Shown: positions 1 to 6,290 of the stretch, in pieces | How the letters are laid out: each line of letters opens with the position of its first letter | Numbering within the stretch: position 1 is the stretch's first letter | Origin: Saprospiraceae bacterium | GTDB taxonomy: Bacteria; Bacteroidota; Bacteroidia; Chitinophagales; Saprospiraceae | Assembly: GCA_013001805.1 (NCBI GenBank) | Contig: JABDLW010000726.1 | Location: 1-8,057 of the forward strand | Direction: 5' to 3' | Length of the DNA: 8,057 nucleotides | Translations under genes and position numbers: made by a program | Notes under the pieces: generated by a model | What the model was told of the DNA's origin: nothing | Database searches by the model: none | The model's input: only the letters and a program-made list of their open reading frames with translations

Positions 1-1430
1 GTAATTCCGGAAGGCCTGTACTAGTCGGTACGACATCGGTAGATATTTCGGAGAAACTGAGCCGGATGCTGAAATTACGTAACCTTGATCACAACGTACT
101 AAATGCCAAACAGCATCAACGTGAGGCAGAAATTGTTGCAGAGGCAGGTAAACCAGGTAAGGTCACCATAGCAACGAATATGGCGGGAAGAGGTACAGAC
201 ATTAAGATCAATGATATGGTCAAGGATGCCGGAGGCCTGGCAATTGTAGGTACTGAACGTCACGATAGTCGCCGGGTAGACCGGCAGCTTAGAGGTCGGG
301 CCGGTAGGCAGGGTGATCCCGGTTCTTCCCAGTTCTTTGTATCACTGGAAGATAATTTGATGCGCCTTTTCAGATCAGAACGTATTGCCAAATTAATGGA
401 CCGGATGGGCCACAAGGATGGAGAAGTGATACAGCATAGCATGGTGAGTAAATCAATCGAAAGAGCGCAGAAAAAGGTCGAAGAAAATAACTTCGGAATT
501 CGGAAACGACTGCTTGAATATGATGACGTCATGAATATTCAACGTGAGGCTATTTACGAAAAAAGAAGGAATGCCTTGTCTGGCGAACGGTTGTCGGTTG
601 ACCTTAATCACATGTTTGAAGGATTGATTGAAAATTTAGTGCTCGAACAGAAACAGGTCGGGGATTATCAATCATTCCGTAAAGCGTCGATGCAATCTCT
701 GGGAATTGATCCTACACTGGATGCGGCATTTTTTGCCGAAGCAAATACCGAGGAAATCACGGAAAAGCTCAAAGACGAATTTGATGCCTATTATGGTGAA
801 AAAGGGGATAAAATGGCGGATGCATTATTTCCTATTGTAAAAAATGTCTATGAAAATGAAGGACACCGCTACAAGTCAATCGCACTTCCGATAACTGATG
901 GGTCTAACCGGCAACTACCGATTTCCGCCGATCTAAAGGAAGCCGTGGAAAGCCGTGGAAAATCAATTACCGATGATATTGAGAAAGCAGTTACCCTGGC
1001 ATTGATTGACGAGAATTGGAAGGAGCATCTCCGTAGTATGGATGAATTGAAAGAATCTGTACAAGCAGCTTCATTCGAGCAAAAGGATCCACTGGTGGTA
1101 TATAAAATGGAAGCTTATGATTTGTTTGAGCAGCTTATCTTCAAGATTAATTACGATGTCACCTCCTTTTTATCTAAGAGTAAGTTGCTGATCAAGGAGC
1201 CCAATGAAGTGAGAGAAGCTCGAGCCCAACGAACAGACTTGAGTAAAGTCAGGGCCAATCGCGGTGGCGCTGGTGGAGATGATGCTACAGCCGCCAGAGC
1301 AGCAGCTGAGGGAGTCAGCAGACGTGCAAAGCCAGAAACGGTGAAACGACAAGATCCTAAAATTGGTCGTAACGATCCATGCCCATGCGGAAGTGGTAAA
1401 AAATATAAGCATTGTCATGGCAGAGTTTAA
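1..1430 (+). CDS. secA: Preprotein translocase ATPase SecA, C-terminal part (5' end outside window)
   Basis: SecA is the cytoplasmic motor that pushes unfolded preproteins through the SecYEG channel using ATP. The reading frame is open from base 3 at the left edge, so about 475 C-terminal residues are visible; the N-terminal Walker A/B motor domain and preprotein-binding domain lie outside. Visible in order are the start of the second nucleotide-binding domain (GTTSVDISEKL, nt 27-59), motif V (TIATNMAGRGTDI, about nt 165-203) and motif VI (RQLRGRAGRQG, nt 282-314). Then come the helical scaffold with the conserved EYDDV (about nt 519-533) and IDENWKEHLRSMD (about nt 1005-1043), a basic Ala/Arg/Gly-rich linker, and a C-terminal SEC-C zinc motif CPCGSGKKYKHCH (nt 1380-1418) of the kind that binds SecB or ribosomes. 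The TAA stop overlaps the next ATG by one base. The first ATG in the frame, at 66, is internal and not the gene start. The identification is secure. Confidence 0.97.
   Translation, partial: NSGRPVLVGTTSVDISEKLSRMLKLRNLDHNVLNAKQHQREAEIVAEAGKPGKVTIATNMAGRGTDIKINDMVKDAGGLAIVGTERHDSRRVDRQLRGRAGRQGDPGSSQFFVSLEDNLMRLFRSERIAKLMDRMGHKDGEVIQHSMVSKSIERAQKKVEENNFGIRKRLLEYDDVMNIQREAIYEKRRNALSGERLSVDLNHMFEGLIENLVLEQKQVGDYQSFRKASMQSLGIDPTLDAAFFAEANTEEITEKLKDEFDAYYGEKGDKMADALFPIVKNVYENEGHRYKSIALPITDGSNRQLPISADLKEAVESRGKSITDDIEKAVTLALIDENWKEHLRSMDELKESVQAASFEQKDPLVVYKMEAYDLFEQLIFKINYDVTSFLSKSKLLIKEPNEVREARAQRTDLSKVRANRGGAGGDDATAARAAAEGVSRRAKPETVKRQDPKIGRNDPCPCGSGKKYKHCHGRV
941..960 (+). repeat. Perfect 10-bp tandem duplication inside secA
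   Basis: The decamer AGCCGTGGAA occurs twice in immediate succession. The unit is not a multiple of three, so loss or gain of one copy would shift the secA frame. The protein around it (KEAVESRGKS) still fits the family pattern in spacing, so the present state is the functional one and the repeat may be a coincidence of codon choice. Confidence 0.6.
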
Positions 1431-1876
1431 TGTTCAAAGAGAATATGATGGAAAAATATCAAATGCACGCACTATTTAAAAAACTCCTACTACTAACTTT
1501 TTTCTTCGCCTGCGTTGTCCTGCTTCCTGCGCAGAATGTGATAATAAAAAGCCCGGAATTAGAGCACATGTTGGCACTATATGCTCAAAGAAACAAAAAC
1601 CAGGAAACGATAAAAGCCTGGCGAATTCAGGTTGCAGCATTAAGTGATCGCCGTGAAATGGAAAAAGAGAAGATTAGGTTTGAAAATATATTTCCATACT
1701 ACCGGTTGGAATGGATCCATGATAACCCTTACTACATCCTAAAAATCAAAGATGCTGTGTTTAAGCAAAAATTGGATGCGCTCACACTTTTACATCGTAT
1801 AAAACGAAGGTATCCTTCGGCTTTGGTCATCCTGGATGATGTAAAACCTGATAAAATTCTAAATCCCAATTTTTAG
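1430..1876 (+). CDS. Small secreted SPOR-domain-like protein
   Basis: A predicted exported protein of 148 residues. The N-terminus has basic residues (FKK), a hydrophobic run (LLLLTFFFACVVLL) and ends in LLPAQ, a typical signal-peptide end in Bacteroidota, so the product should be periplasmic or outer-membrane facing. A Cys inside the hydrophobic run (FFAC) could suggest a lipoprotein, but the hydrophobic stretch continues after it, which argues against that. The C-terminal half (from WRIQVAAL to ALVILDDV) has the SPOR pattern: a first strand W-RIQVAAL, a helix with charged residues, a central PYY-LKIKD strand, a second helix ending in RRYPSA, and a last strand. SPOR domains bind peptidoglycan lacking stem peptides. 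The start at 1430 overlaps the secA stop (TAATG); ATGs at 1445 and 1448 also precede the signal peptide, while one at 1412 lies inside secA. The rodA gene follows with no gap, which suggests a cell-wall role. The family call is by pattern, not by search. Confidence 0.8.
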   Translation: MFKENMMEKYQMHALFKKLLLLTFFFACVVLLPAQNVIIKSPELEHMLALYAQRNKNQETIKAWRIQVAALSDRREMEKEKIRFENIFPYYRLEWIHDNPYYILKIKDAVFKQKLDALTLLHRIKRRYPSALVILDDVKPDKILNPNF

Positions 1877-3283
1877 ATGTCAAAAGTAAGATCAGGCACC
1901 CAGCGTAAAAGCATTGACTGGCTTACCTTTTCGTTGTATCTGAGCCTGGTTTTTATTGGCTGGTTGATGATTTTTGCAGCAGAATATCAGGAAAACGATC
2001 AGTCGGTTTTTTCACTGAGCAATCCAATAGGAAAACAAACCTTATGGGTCGGAATAGCCTTCCTATTGCTACTGGGTATTTTGAACCTGGATTGGAAGGT
2101 TTGGCGTAATTTCTCTTATCCTATTTATGGAATCACGATCTTTTTATTGGTCTTGGTTCTTTTATTTGGCATTGAAGTCAATGGCGCTCAATCTTGGTTT
2201 AATATTTTTGGATTTACCCTGCAGCCTGGAGAACTGGCCAAATTTGCTACCTGTCTGGCGGTGGCAAGTTATCTGTCTGGACCAACTTCAAAGCTCAAAA
2301 CTACCAAAGAGGTTTTAGTAGTAATTTCCCTTTTTTTGGCACCGGCATTCCTGATCATATTGCAACCAGATCCAGGAAGTGCGTTGGTATTTTTGTCTTT
2401 TTTTATTCTGCTTTACCGCGAAGGTCTATCATCCCTGCCCTATGTACTTGGCCTTTCTGCTGCCTTAATTTTCATTTTGGCCTTGCTATTTGATCCCCTG
2501 ACTGTAACTATTTTACTTTGCCTTGTCAGTATTGGCATTCTTGTACAGAATTTAGAATTCCGACTATACTGGAATCTGAGTATTTTATTTCTGTTTATAG
2601 CATCAGTAGTATGTATCAAGCAGGATTTGAAATTACACATATTGGTGGTGGATGGAGCTTTACTGCTCTTTTTCCTGTTCTTTCAAGTATTCAAAGGAAA
2701 AATGCAACTCTCTGCCCTGGTGCTGGGCTCTTTTATGATTTTTTCTTCCATTGCCTACGGAACCGATTATGTATTTGATCATGTGCTGGAACCCCATCAC
2801 CAGGATAGAATAAATGTTTGGCTCCATCCTGAGAAGTCTGATCCCCAGGGGCCACTTTACAATGTACTACTATCAAAAATGGCTTTGGGATCAGGAGGCC
2901 TCACCGGAAAGGGATTCCTGAAGGGTACGCTCACTAAACTTAATTATGTGCCGGAGCAATCCACAGATTTTATTTTTTGCACCGTAGGAGAAGAACAAGG
3001 CTTTGTGGGATCACTGACGATCATTGGTCTTTTCATTACCCTGCTGATCCGGATGGTGATGCTTGCCGAAAGGCAGCGTCTTAATTTATTCCGGCAATAC
3101 ATTTATGGAGTAGTGGGCATTTTATTCTTTCATTTTGCGATCAACATCGGCATGACTATGGGATTGATGCCCATTATTGGTATACCTCTTCCTTTCATCA
3201 GCTATGGAGGATCGGCACTGCTCGGATTTACATTGATGATTGGGGTATTGCTCAAATTTGACAGTCAGCGATATCTCAATTGA
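1877..3283 (+). CDS. rodA: RodA, SEDS-family peptidoglycan glycosyltransferase, with long hydrophobic insert
   Basis: RodA polymerises lipid II into glycan strands in the inner membrane and works with a class B penicillin-binding protein in the elongation machinery. SEDS hallmarks are in order: GAQSWF (103-108), LQPGELAKF (115-123), QPDPGSAL (163-170), HHQDRINVW (307-315), DPQGPLYNVLLSKMALGSGGLTGKG (322 onward), VPEQSTDFIF (358-367), GEEQGFVG (371-378), NIGMTMGLMPIIGIPLPFISYGGSA (423 onward). Asp322 of the DPQG motif matches the aspartate needed for activity in characterised RodA proteins. RodA is preferred over FtsW because of the TDFIF and GSGG-GKG context. At 468 residues it is about 100 longer than E. 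coli RodA; the extra length sits between the QPDPG motif and Asp322 and is mostly hydrophobic (about 189-294), probably adding transmembrane helices. The ATG directly abuts the upstream SPOR gene's stop, and tgt starts 16 nt downstream. No penicillin-binding protein or mre gene is visible nearby. Confidence 0.93.
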   Translation: MSKVRSGTQRKSIDWLTFSLYLSLVFIGWLMIFAAEYQENDQSVFSLSNPIGKQTLWVGIAFLLLLGILNLDWKVWRNFSYPIYGITIFLLVLVLLFGIEVNGAQSWFNIFGFTLQPGELAKFATCLAVASYLSGPTSKLKTTKEVLVVISLFLAPAFLIILQPDPGSALVFLSFFILLYREGLSSLPYVLGLSAALIFILALLFDPLTVTILLCLVSIGILVQNLEFRLYWNLSILFLFIASVVCIKQDLKLHILVVDGALLLFFLFFQVFKGKMQLSALVLGSFMIFSSIAYGTDYVFDHVLEPHHQDRINVWLHPEKSDPQGPLYNVLLSKMALGSGGLTGKGFLKGTLTKLNYVPEQSTDFIFCTVGEEQGFVGSLTIIGLFITLLIRMVMLAERQRLNLFRQYIYGVVGILFFHFAINIGMTMGLMPIIGIPLPFISYGGSALLGFTLMIGVLLKFDSQRYLN

Positions 3284-3299
3284 TTTGGCAAATAAGAAA

Positions 3300-4430
3300 A
3301 TGAAATTTACGGTTTCACACTCCGACCCGATAAGTCAGGCCCGAACCGGTACACTACATACGGATCACGGTTTAATTGAGACGCCGGTGTTCATGCCTGT
3401 CGGTACTCAGGGTAGTGTTAAGAGTCTCAATCAACACCAGCTGCTTTATGATATTAAGGCACAAATAATCCTTGGTAATACCTATCATTTGTATTTGAGA
3501 CCCGGGTTGGAAATTCTGCAAAATCAAGGAGGGTTACATCAATTTATCAATTGGCCACGTCCTATTCTCACCGACAGCGGAGGTTACCAGGTTTATTCCC
3601 TAAGTGCAACTCGCCGGATTAATGATGACGGTGTTACATTTTCATCTCATATAGACGGATCAAAACACTTTTTTAGCCCGGAAAAGGCTGTAGATATACA
3701 ACGTATCATCGGTGCTGACATCATCATGGCATTTGATGAGTGTACACCCTTTCCTTGTAACCATAAGTACGCGCAGGACTCACTGGATCTCACTGAGCAA
3801 TGGCTTGATCGGTGTCTGAAGCATTTCAAAGCGACCAATCCTTTGTATGGACACGAGCAAATGTTGGTCCCGATCGTACAGGGAAGTGTTTATCATGATC
3901 TTCGTAGGCGGGCCGCAGATCATATTGCTAGCCTGGATCATCCGGTCACCGCAATAGGGGGTCTTTCGGTAGGCGAACCTGCGGAACAGTTGTATGAAAT
4001 AACAGATTTAGTATGTAGTCTTTTACCAAAGACTGGTGGCAGATATCTGATGGGAGTGGGGACACCGGCAGATATACTAAATTGTATCGATCTGGGAATA
4101 GACATGTTTGATTGTGTTTTACCCACTCGCAATGCCAGACATGGGTTGATTTATACATCAGAAGGTCGTGTCAACATCAAAAACCGTAAATGGGCTGATT
4201 GTGCTGACCCAATCGATCCAAATAGTCCACTGGAATTACTAAGATCACATAGCAAAGCCTACCTTAGGCATCTGATTATCAGCAAAGAGTTGCTTGGAGC
4301 ACAATTGGCAAGTCTGCAGAATCTAAGTTTTTATGAGGAACTGACTGCCATGGCAAGACAAATGATCAAGATAAACCGTTTTCCAATCTGGAAAGATGAA
4401 ATGCTGAGGCTAGTGACAACAAAACTGTAA
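3300..4430 (+). CDS. tgt: tRNA-guanine transglycosylase (queuosine pathway), zinc ligands replaced
   Basis: Bacterial Tgt swaps guanine 34 in the anticodon of GUN tRNAs (Asp, Asn, His, Tyr) for the queuosine precursor preQ1. The start at 3300 (MKFTVSHSD) gives 376 residues, the usual length; an upstream ATG at 3240 would lie inside rodA and adds non-family sequence. Active-site motifs are intact: TDSGGYQVYSLS with the general-acid/base Asp92, ADIIMAFDEC with Asp146 and Cys148, GGLSVGEP (220-227), and DMFDCVLPTRNARHG with the nucleophile Asp271. The C-terminal zinc site, normally C-x-C-x2-C plus a His in HNL, is not there. An ungapped match to the E. coli pattern (DPECDCYTCRNYSRAYL) reads DPNSPLELLRSHSKAYL, giving Ser309, Leu311 and Leu314 instead of the cysteines, and the His is Gln340 (LQNL). 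The fold around it is well conserved, so the enzyme is probably functional but zinc-free. The stop overlaps the next start by 1 nt. Confidence 0.95.
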   Translation: MKFTVSHSDPISQARTGTLHTDHGLIETPVFMPVGTQGSVKSLNQHQLLYDIKAQIILGNTYHLYLRPGLEILQNQGGLHQFINWPRPILTDSGGYQVYSLSATRRINDDGVTFSSHIDGSKHFFSPEKAVDIQRIIGADIIMAFDECTPFPCNHKYAQDSLDLTEQWLDRCLKHFKATNPLYGHEQMLVPIVQGSVYHDLRRRAADHIASLDHPVTAIGGLSVGEPAEQLYEITDLVCSLLPKTGGRYLMGVGTPADILNCIDLGIDMFDCVLPTRNARHGLIYTSEGRVNIKNRKWADCADPIDPNSPLELLRSHSKAYLRHLIISKELLGAQLASLQNLSFYEELTAMARQMIKINRFPIWKDEMLRLVTTKL

Positions 4431-5521
4431 TGTTAAAGAAGATTGACCGGTATTTTTTCAGACAGTATATAAAGACTTTTTTCTTTACAGCAATTATGTT
4501 CTCTCTAATTGCCGTCGTTATAGATTTTAGCGATCGCCTGGATTCTTTTATTAAAAATGGTGTATCTGTTCGGGATGCGATTTTCAGCTACTATCTACAT
4601 TTTATCGCGATGATTAATGGCTTACTTTGGCCTCTGTTTGCGCTGATAAGTGTGATTTTTTTCACGTCACGTCTGGCAAAAAATTCGGAGATCATCAGCA
4701 TCCTCAATGCCGGAATACCCTTTCGTCGTATTGTTGTGCCGTATATGGCAGCGGCAACCTTTATTTTTTCAATTCACTTGCTCGCGAATCATTTCCTTAT
4801 CCCTATGGGAAGTAAAATACGTATACCATTTGAAAACAAAAACATCTGGAAAAACGTCGACCAAACGCGTACTCGTAACATTCATTTGTTACTTGATCCG
4901 AAAACCAAACTCTATATAAGCAATTATCGTCAGCGGGACACGACAGCACTGGATATGCGTATTGAAAAGTATGACGAAGATGGACAACTAATCGAATTTA
5001 TTGAAGCCAAAAAGGCATCCTGGCTAGGTCCACCCGACCGGTGGCAACTGGCCAATTACAGAATTCATCGCTTTGATGGTATGCAGGAGGAGATCATAGA
5101 GCGACCTGCTGATCAGATTGATACCACGGTTAATATCCGGCCCGATGAGTTGAATAGGGTGAAAAATCAACAGCAGCTTTTTACTTCCCCCGAATTGCAA
5201 CGCTATCTGAATAATCAAAGATCTCGCGGGATCGGTGGAACAAGAATATTTGAAACTGAATTGTATCGGCGCACTTCCGAACCATTTTCGATATATATTC
5301 TAACCTTGATTGGTCTGGCCGTGGCAAGTCGAAAGACCCGGGGTGGACTGGGAATCCATTTGGCAATAGGGGTCTCGCTTGGAGCGTTATTTATCTTATT
5401 ATCTCGCTTTACCATGACGTTTACCAACTCGGAGAGCCTGGGTCCCATCGTTGGTGTCTGGTTACCAAACATTGTTTTCTCCGCCGTCGCTATCTACCTG
5501 CTAAAGATCGCACAAAAGTAG
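4430..5521 (+). CDS. LptF/LptG family permease (LPS export, YjgP/YjgQ)
   Basis: An inner-membrane protein of 363 residues with the LptF/LptG layout. There are three N-terminal transmembrane helices (about 13-33, 57-79, 99-124), a soluble periplasmic beta-rich region (about 140-265), and three C-terminal helices (about 286-301, 306-331, 337-359). The family signature NSEIISILNAGIPFRRIVVP lies at 85-104, the loop that contacts the LptB ATPase. In the Lpt system two such subunits with LptB pull lipopolysaccharide from the inner membrane and pass it to the periplasmic bridge. Sequence alone does not tell LptF from LptG here, so no symbol is given. The ATG overlaps the tgt stop (TAATG). This is the last gene of the string; no LptB or second permease is visible, and they must be encoded elsewhere if the system is complete. 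Confidence 0.92.
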   Translation: MLKKIDRYFFRQYIKTFFFTAIMFSLIAVVIDFSDRLDSFIKNGVSVRDAIFSYYLHFIAMINGLLWPLFALISVIFFTSRLAKNSEIISILNAGIPFRRIVVPYMAAATFIFSIHLLANHFLIPMGSKIRIPFENKNIWKNVDQTRTRNIHLLLDPKTKLYISNYRQRDTTALDMRIEKYDEDGQLIEFIEAKKASWLGPPDRWQLANYRIHRFDGMQEEIIERPADQIDTTVNIRPDELNRVKNQQQLFTSPELQRYLNNQRSRGIGGTRIFETELYRRTSEPFSIYILTLIGLAVASRKTRGGLGIHLAIGVSLGALFILLSRFTMTFTNSESLGPIVGVWLPNIVFSAVAIYLLKIAQK

Positions 5522-5629
5522 TTTTCAAAAAAAAATGAAAATTGTGATATGTCATTAAATAGCTGATAAACAAGCTATTATAATGATCGTCAATGTTAAT
5601 TAAGTCTTAATTTATAGAAATCGAACCCT

Positions 5630-5666
5630 TTTTGTTCAACTAAGCCTTGCGTTTTGTTGAACAAAA
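5630..5666. promoter_or_regulatory. Two tandem TTTTGTTnAACAAAA-like palindromes, candidate operator
   Basis: Positions 5652-5666 form a perfect 7-1-7 palindrome, TTTTGTTGAACAAAA. A second, imperfect copy, TTTTGTTCAACTAAG (5630-5644), keeps 12 of the 14 arm bases. The two centres (5637 and 5659) are 22 bp apart, about two helical turns, as expected for two dimers on one DNA face. Together they also make an 11-bp perfect inverted repeat (5630-5640 with 5656-5666, 15-nt loop). No T-run follows the repeat, so a terminator is less likely than an operator. It lies 35-72 nt upstream of the sigma factor ATG. The binding protein is unknown. Confidence 0.45.
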
Positions 5667-5677
5667 GATTATCTTGC
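5646..5677 (+). promoter_or_regulatory. Possible Bacteroidota-type promoter for the sigma factor gene
   Basis: CTTG (5646-5649), 20 nt, then TATCTTGC (5670-5677) is a partial match to the Bacteroidota consensus TTTG / TAnnTTTG with acceptable spacing. It would start RNA around 5683 with a leader of about 20 nt, and would place the perfect palindrome at 5652-5666 in the spacer, where a bound protein would block polymerase. The match is incomplete (4 of 6 fixed bases in the -7 box). Another AT-rich candidate, TATAAT at 5579-5584, has no convincing upstream box. Confidence 0.22.
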
Positions 5678-5701
5678 AGCAACATTTAAAAACGAGCAAC
5701 C

Positions 5702-6235
5702 ATGTCCAGCATCGAATTTCAAGACAAGTTCAACCAGCTATCTACTGTACTAAATACTTTTGCCTACAATTTGACTAAAAACGTTGAAGATGCAAAAGAT
5801 CTATTTCAGGAGACAGCCTTCCGTGCTATTAGCAATAAAGACAAATTTCGACCAGGGACCAACTTTAAGGCCTGGTTATTTACCATTATGAAAAATATCT
5901 TCATCAACAATTATCGTAAGAAGATGAAGGCAAATACCATTCATGATTCCACTGACAATATGTACTATATCGATTCAGCTGGGATGGTAAAAAACCAGGC
6001 TGAATCCAATATCATGATGAGTGAATTACAGCGTATGATCGAGAGCCTGGACGAATCATTACGCATTCCATTTATGATGCATTATGAAGGTCACAAATAT
6101 CAGGAGATAGCGGATGATCTTACTCTCCCGTTAGGGACGGTAAAAAGCAGAATATTTTTTGCCAGAAAGGAACTCAAGGAACTAATTCATGCCAGGTATG
6201 ACAAGCAATTCAGGCACCGTGAGAAGGCATCGTAA
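5702..6235 (+). CDS. ECF-type RNA polymerase sigma-70 family factor
   Basis: A 177-residue alternative sigma factor that should direct RNA polymerase to a specific promoter set. Region 2 (about 10-75) includes the core-binding/-10 segment KDLFQETAFRAISNKDKF and FKAWLFTIMKNIFINNYRKK. A short linker (about 76-105) is followed by region 4 (about 108-162) with the helix-turn-helix YQEIADDLTLPLGTVKSRIFFAR, which would read the -35 element. There is no C-terminal extension and no transmembrane segment. No anti-sigma factor gene lies beside it: the next gene is convergent. The sequence resembles the orphan ECF factors that are widespread in Bacteroidota, a group thought to include P. gingivalis SigP; orthology cannot be judged here. 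It stands alone with a 180-nt upstream region carrying candidate operator palindromes and a terminator just downstream, so it is probably monocistronic. Confidence 0.93.
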   Translation: MSSIEFQDKFNQLSTVLNTFAYNLTKNVEDAKDLFQETAFRAISNKDKFRPGTNFKAWLFTIMKNIFINNYRKKMKANTIHDSTDNMYYIDSAGMVKNQAESNIMMSELQRMIESLDESLRIPFMMHYEGHKYQEIADDLTLPLGTVKSRIFFARKELKELIHARYDKQFRHREKAS

Positions 6236-6243
6236 ATAAGGTG

Positions 6244-6290
6244 GTGGGTGGAAGAGGTTATACTTGACCACTCACTTCTATTTCTTTATT
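6244..6290 (+). terminator. Intrinsic terminator of the sigma factor gene
   Basis: GTGGGTGG (6244-6251) pairs with CCACTCAC (6268-6275) over 8 bp, with one G-U pair in RNA. The loop is 16 nt, and a T-rich tail (TTCTATTTCTTTATT, 6276-6290) follows. It begins 9 nt after the sigma gene stop. The tail covers the stop codon of the convergent permease gene. On the minus strand the stem has an A-C mismatch and a weaker tail, so bidirectional use is less certain. Confidence 0.65.

Noticed and set aside
260..532. Long antisense open frames over secA, tgt and the Lpt permease (for example 260-532, 3946-4158 and 5215-5472 on the minus strand).
   Set aside because: They lie wholly within well-conserved plus-strand genes, have no recognisable domains and look like frame shadows.
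1412..1430. Earlier ATG for the SPOR gene, inside secA.
   Set aside because: It would overlap the SEC-C coding end by 19 nt and add residues before a signal peptide; the TAATG overlap at 1430 (or the ATGs at 1445/1448) fits better.
3240..3299. Earlier ATG for tgt, inside rodA.
   Set aside because: The added 20 residues do not resemble Tgt, and MKFTVSHSD at 3300 gives the normal family N-terminus and length.
5521..5542. GTTTTC / GAAAAT hairpin around a nine-A run right after the permease stop, as an operon terminator.
   Set aside because: The stem is 6 bp of A-T with one G-U pair and has no T-run after it; no convincing terminator for the secA operon was found.
5535..5558. Seven-codon open frame (MKIVICH) in the 5522-5701 gap, as a leader peptide.
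   Set aside because: It is too short, has no amino-acid bias linked to attenuation, and is not followed by alternative stem-loops that I can see.
5558..5579. AATAGCT / AGCTATT 7-bp inverted repeat with 8-nt loop.
   Set aside because: AT-rich and short, with no T-run; expected by chance in such a sequence.
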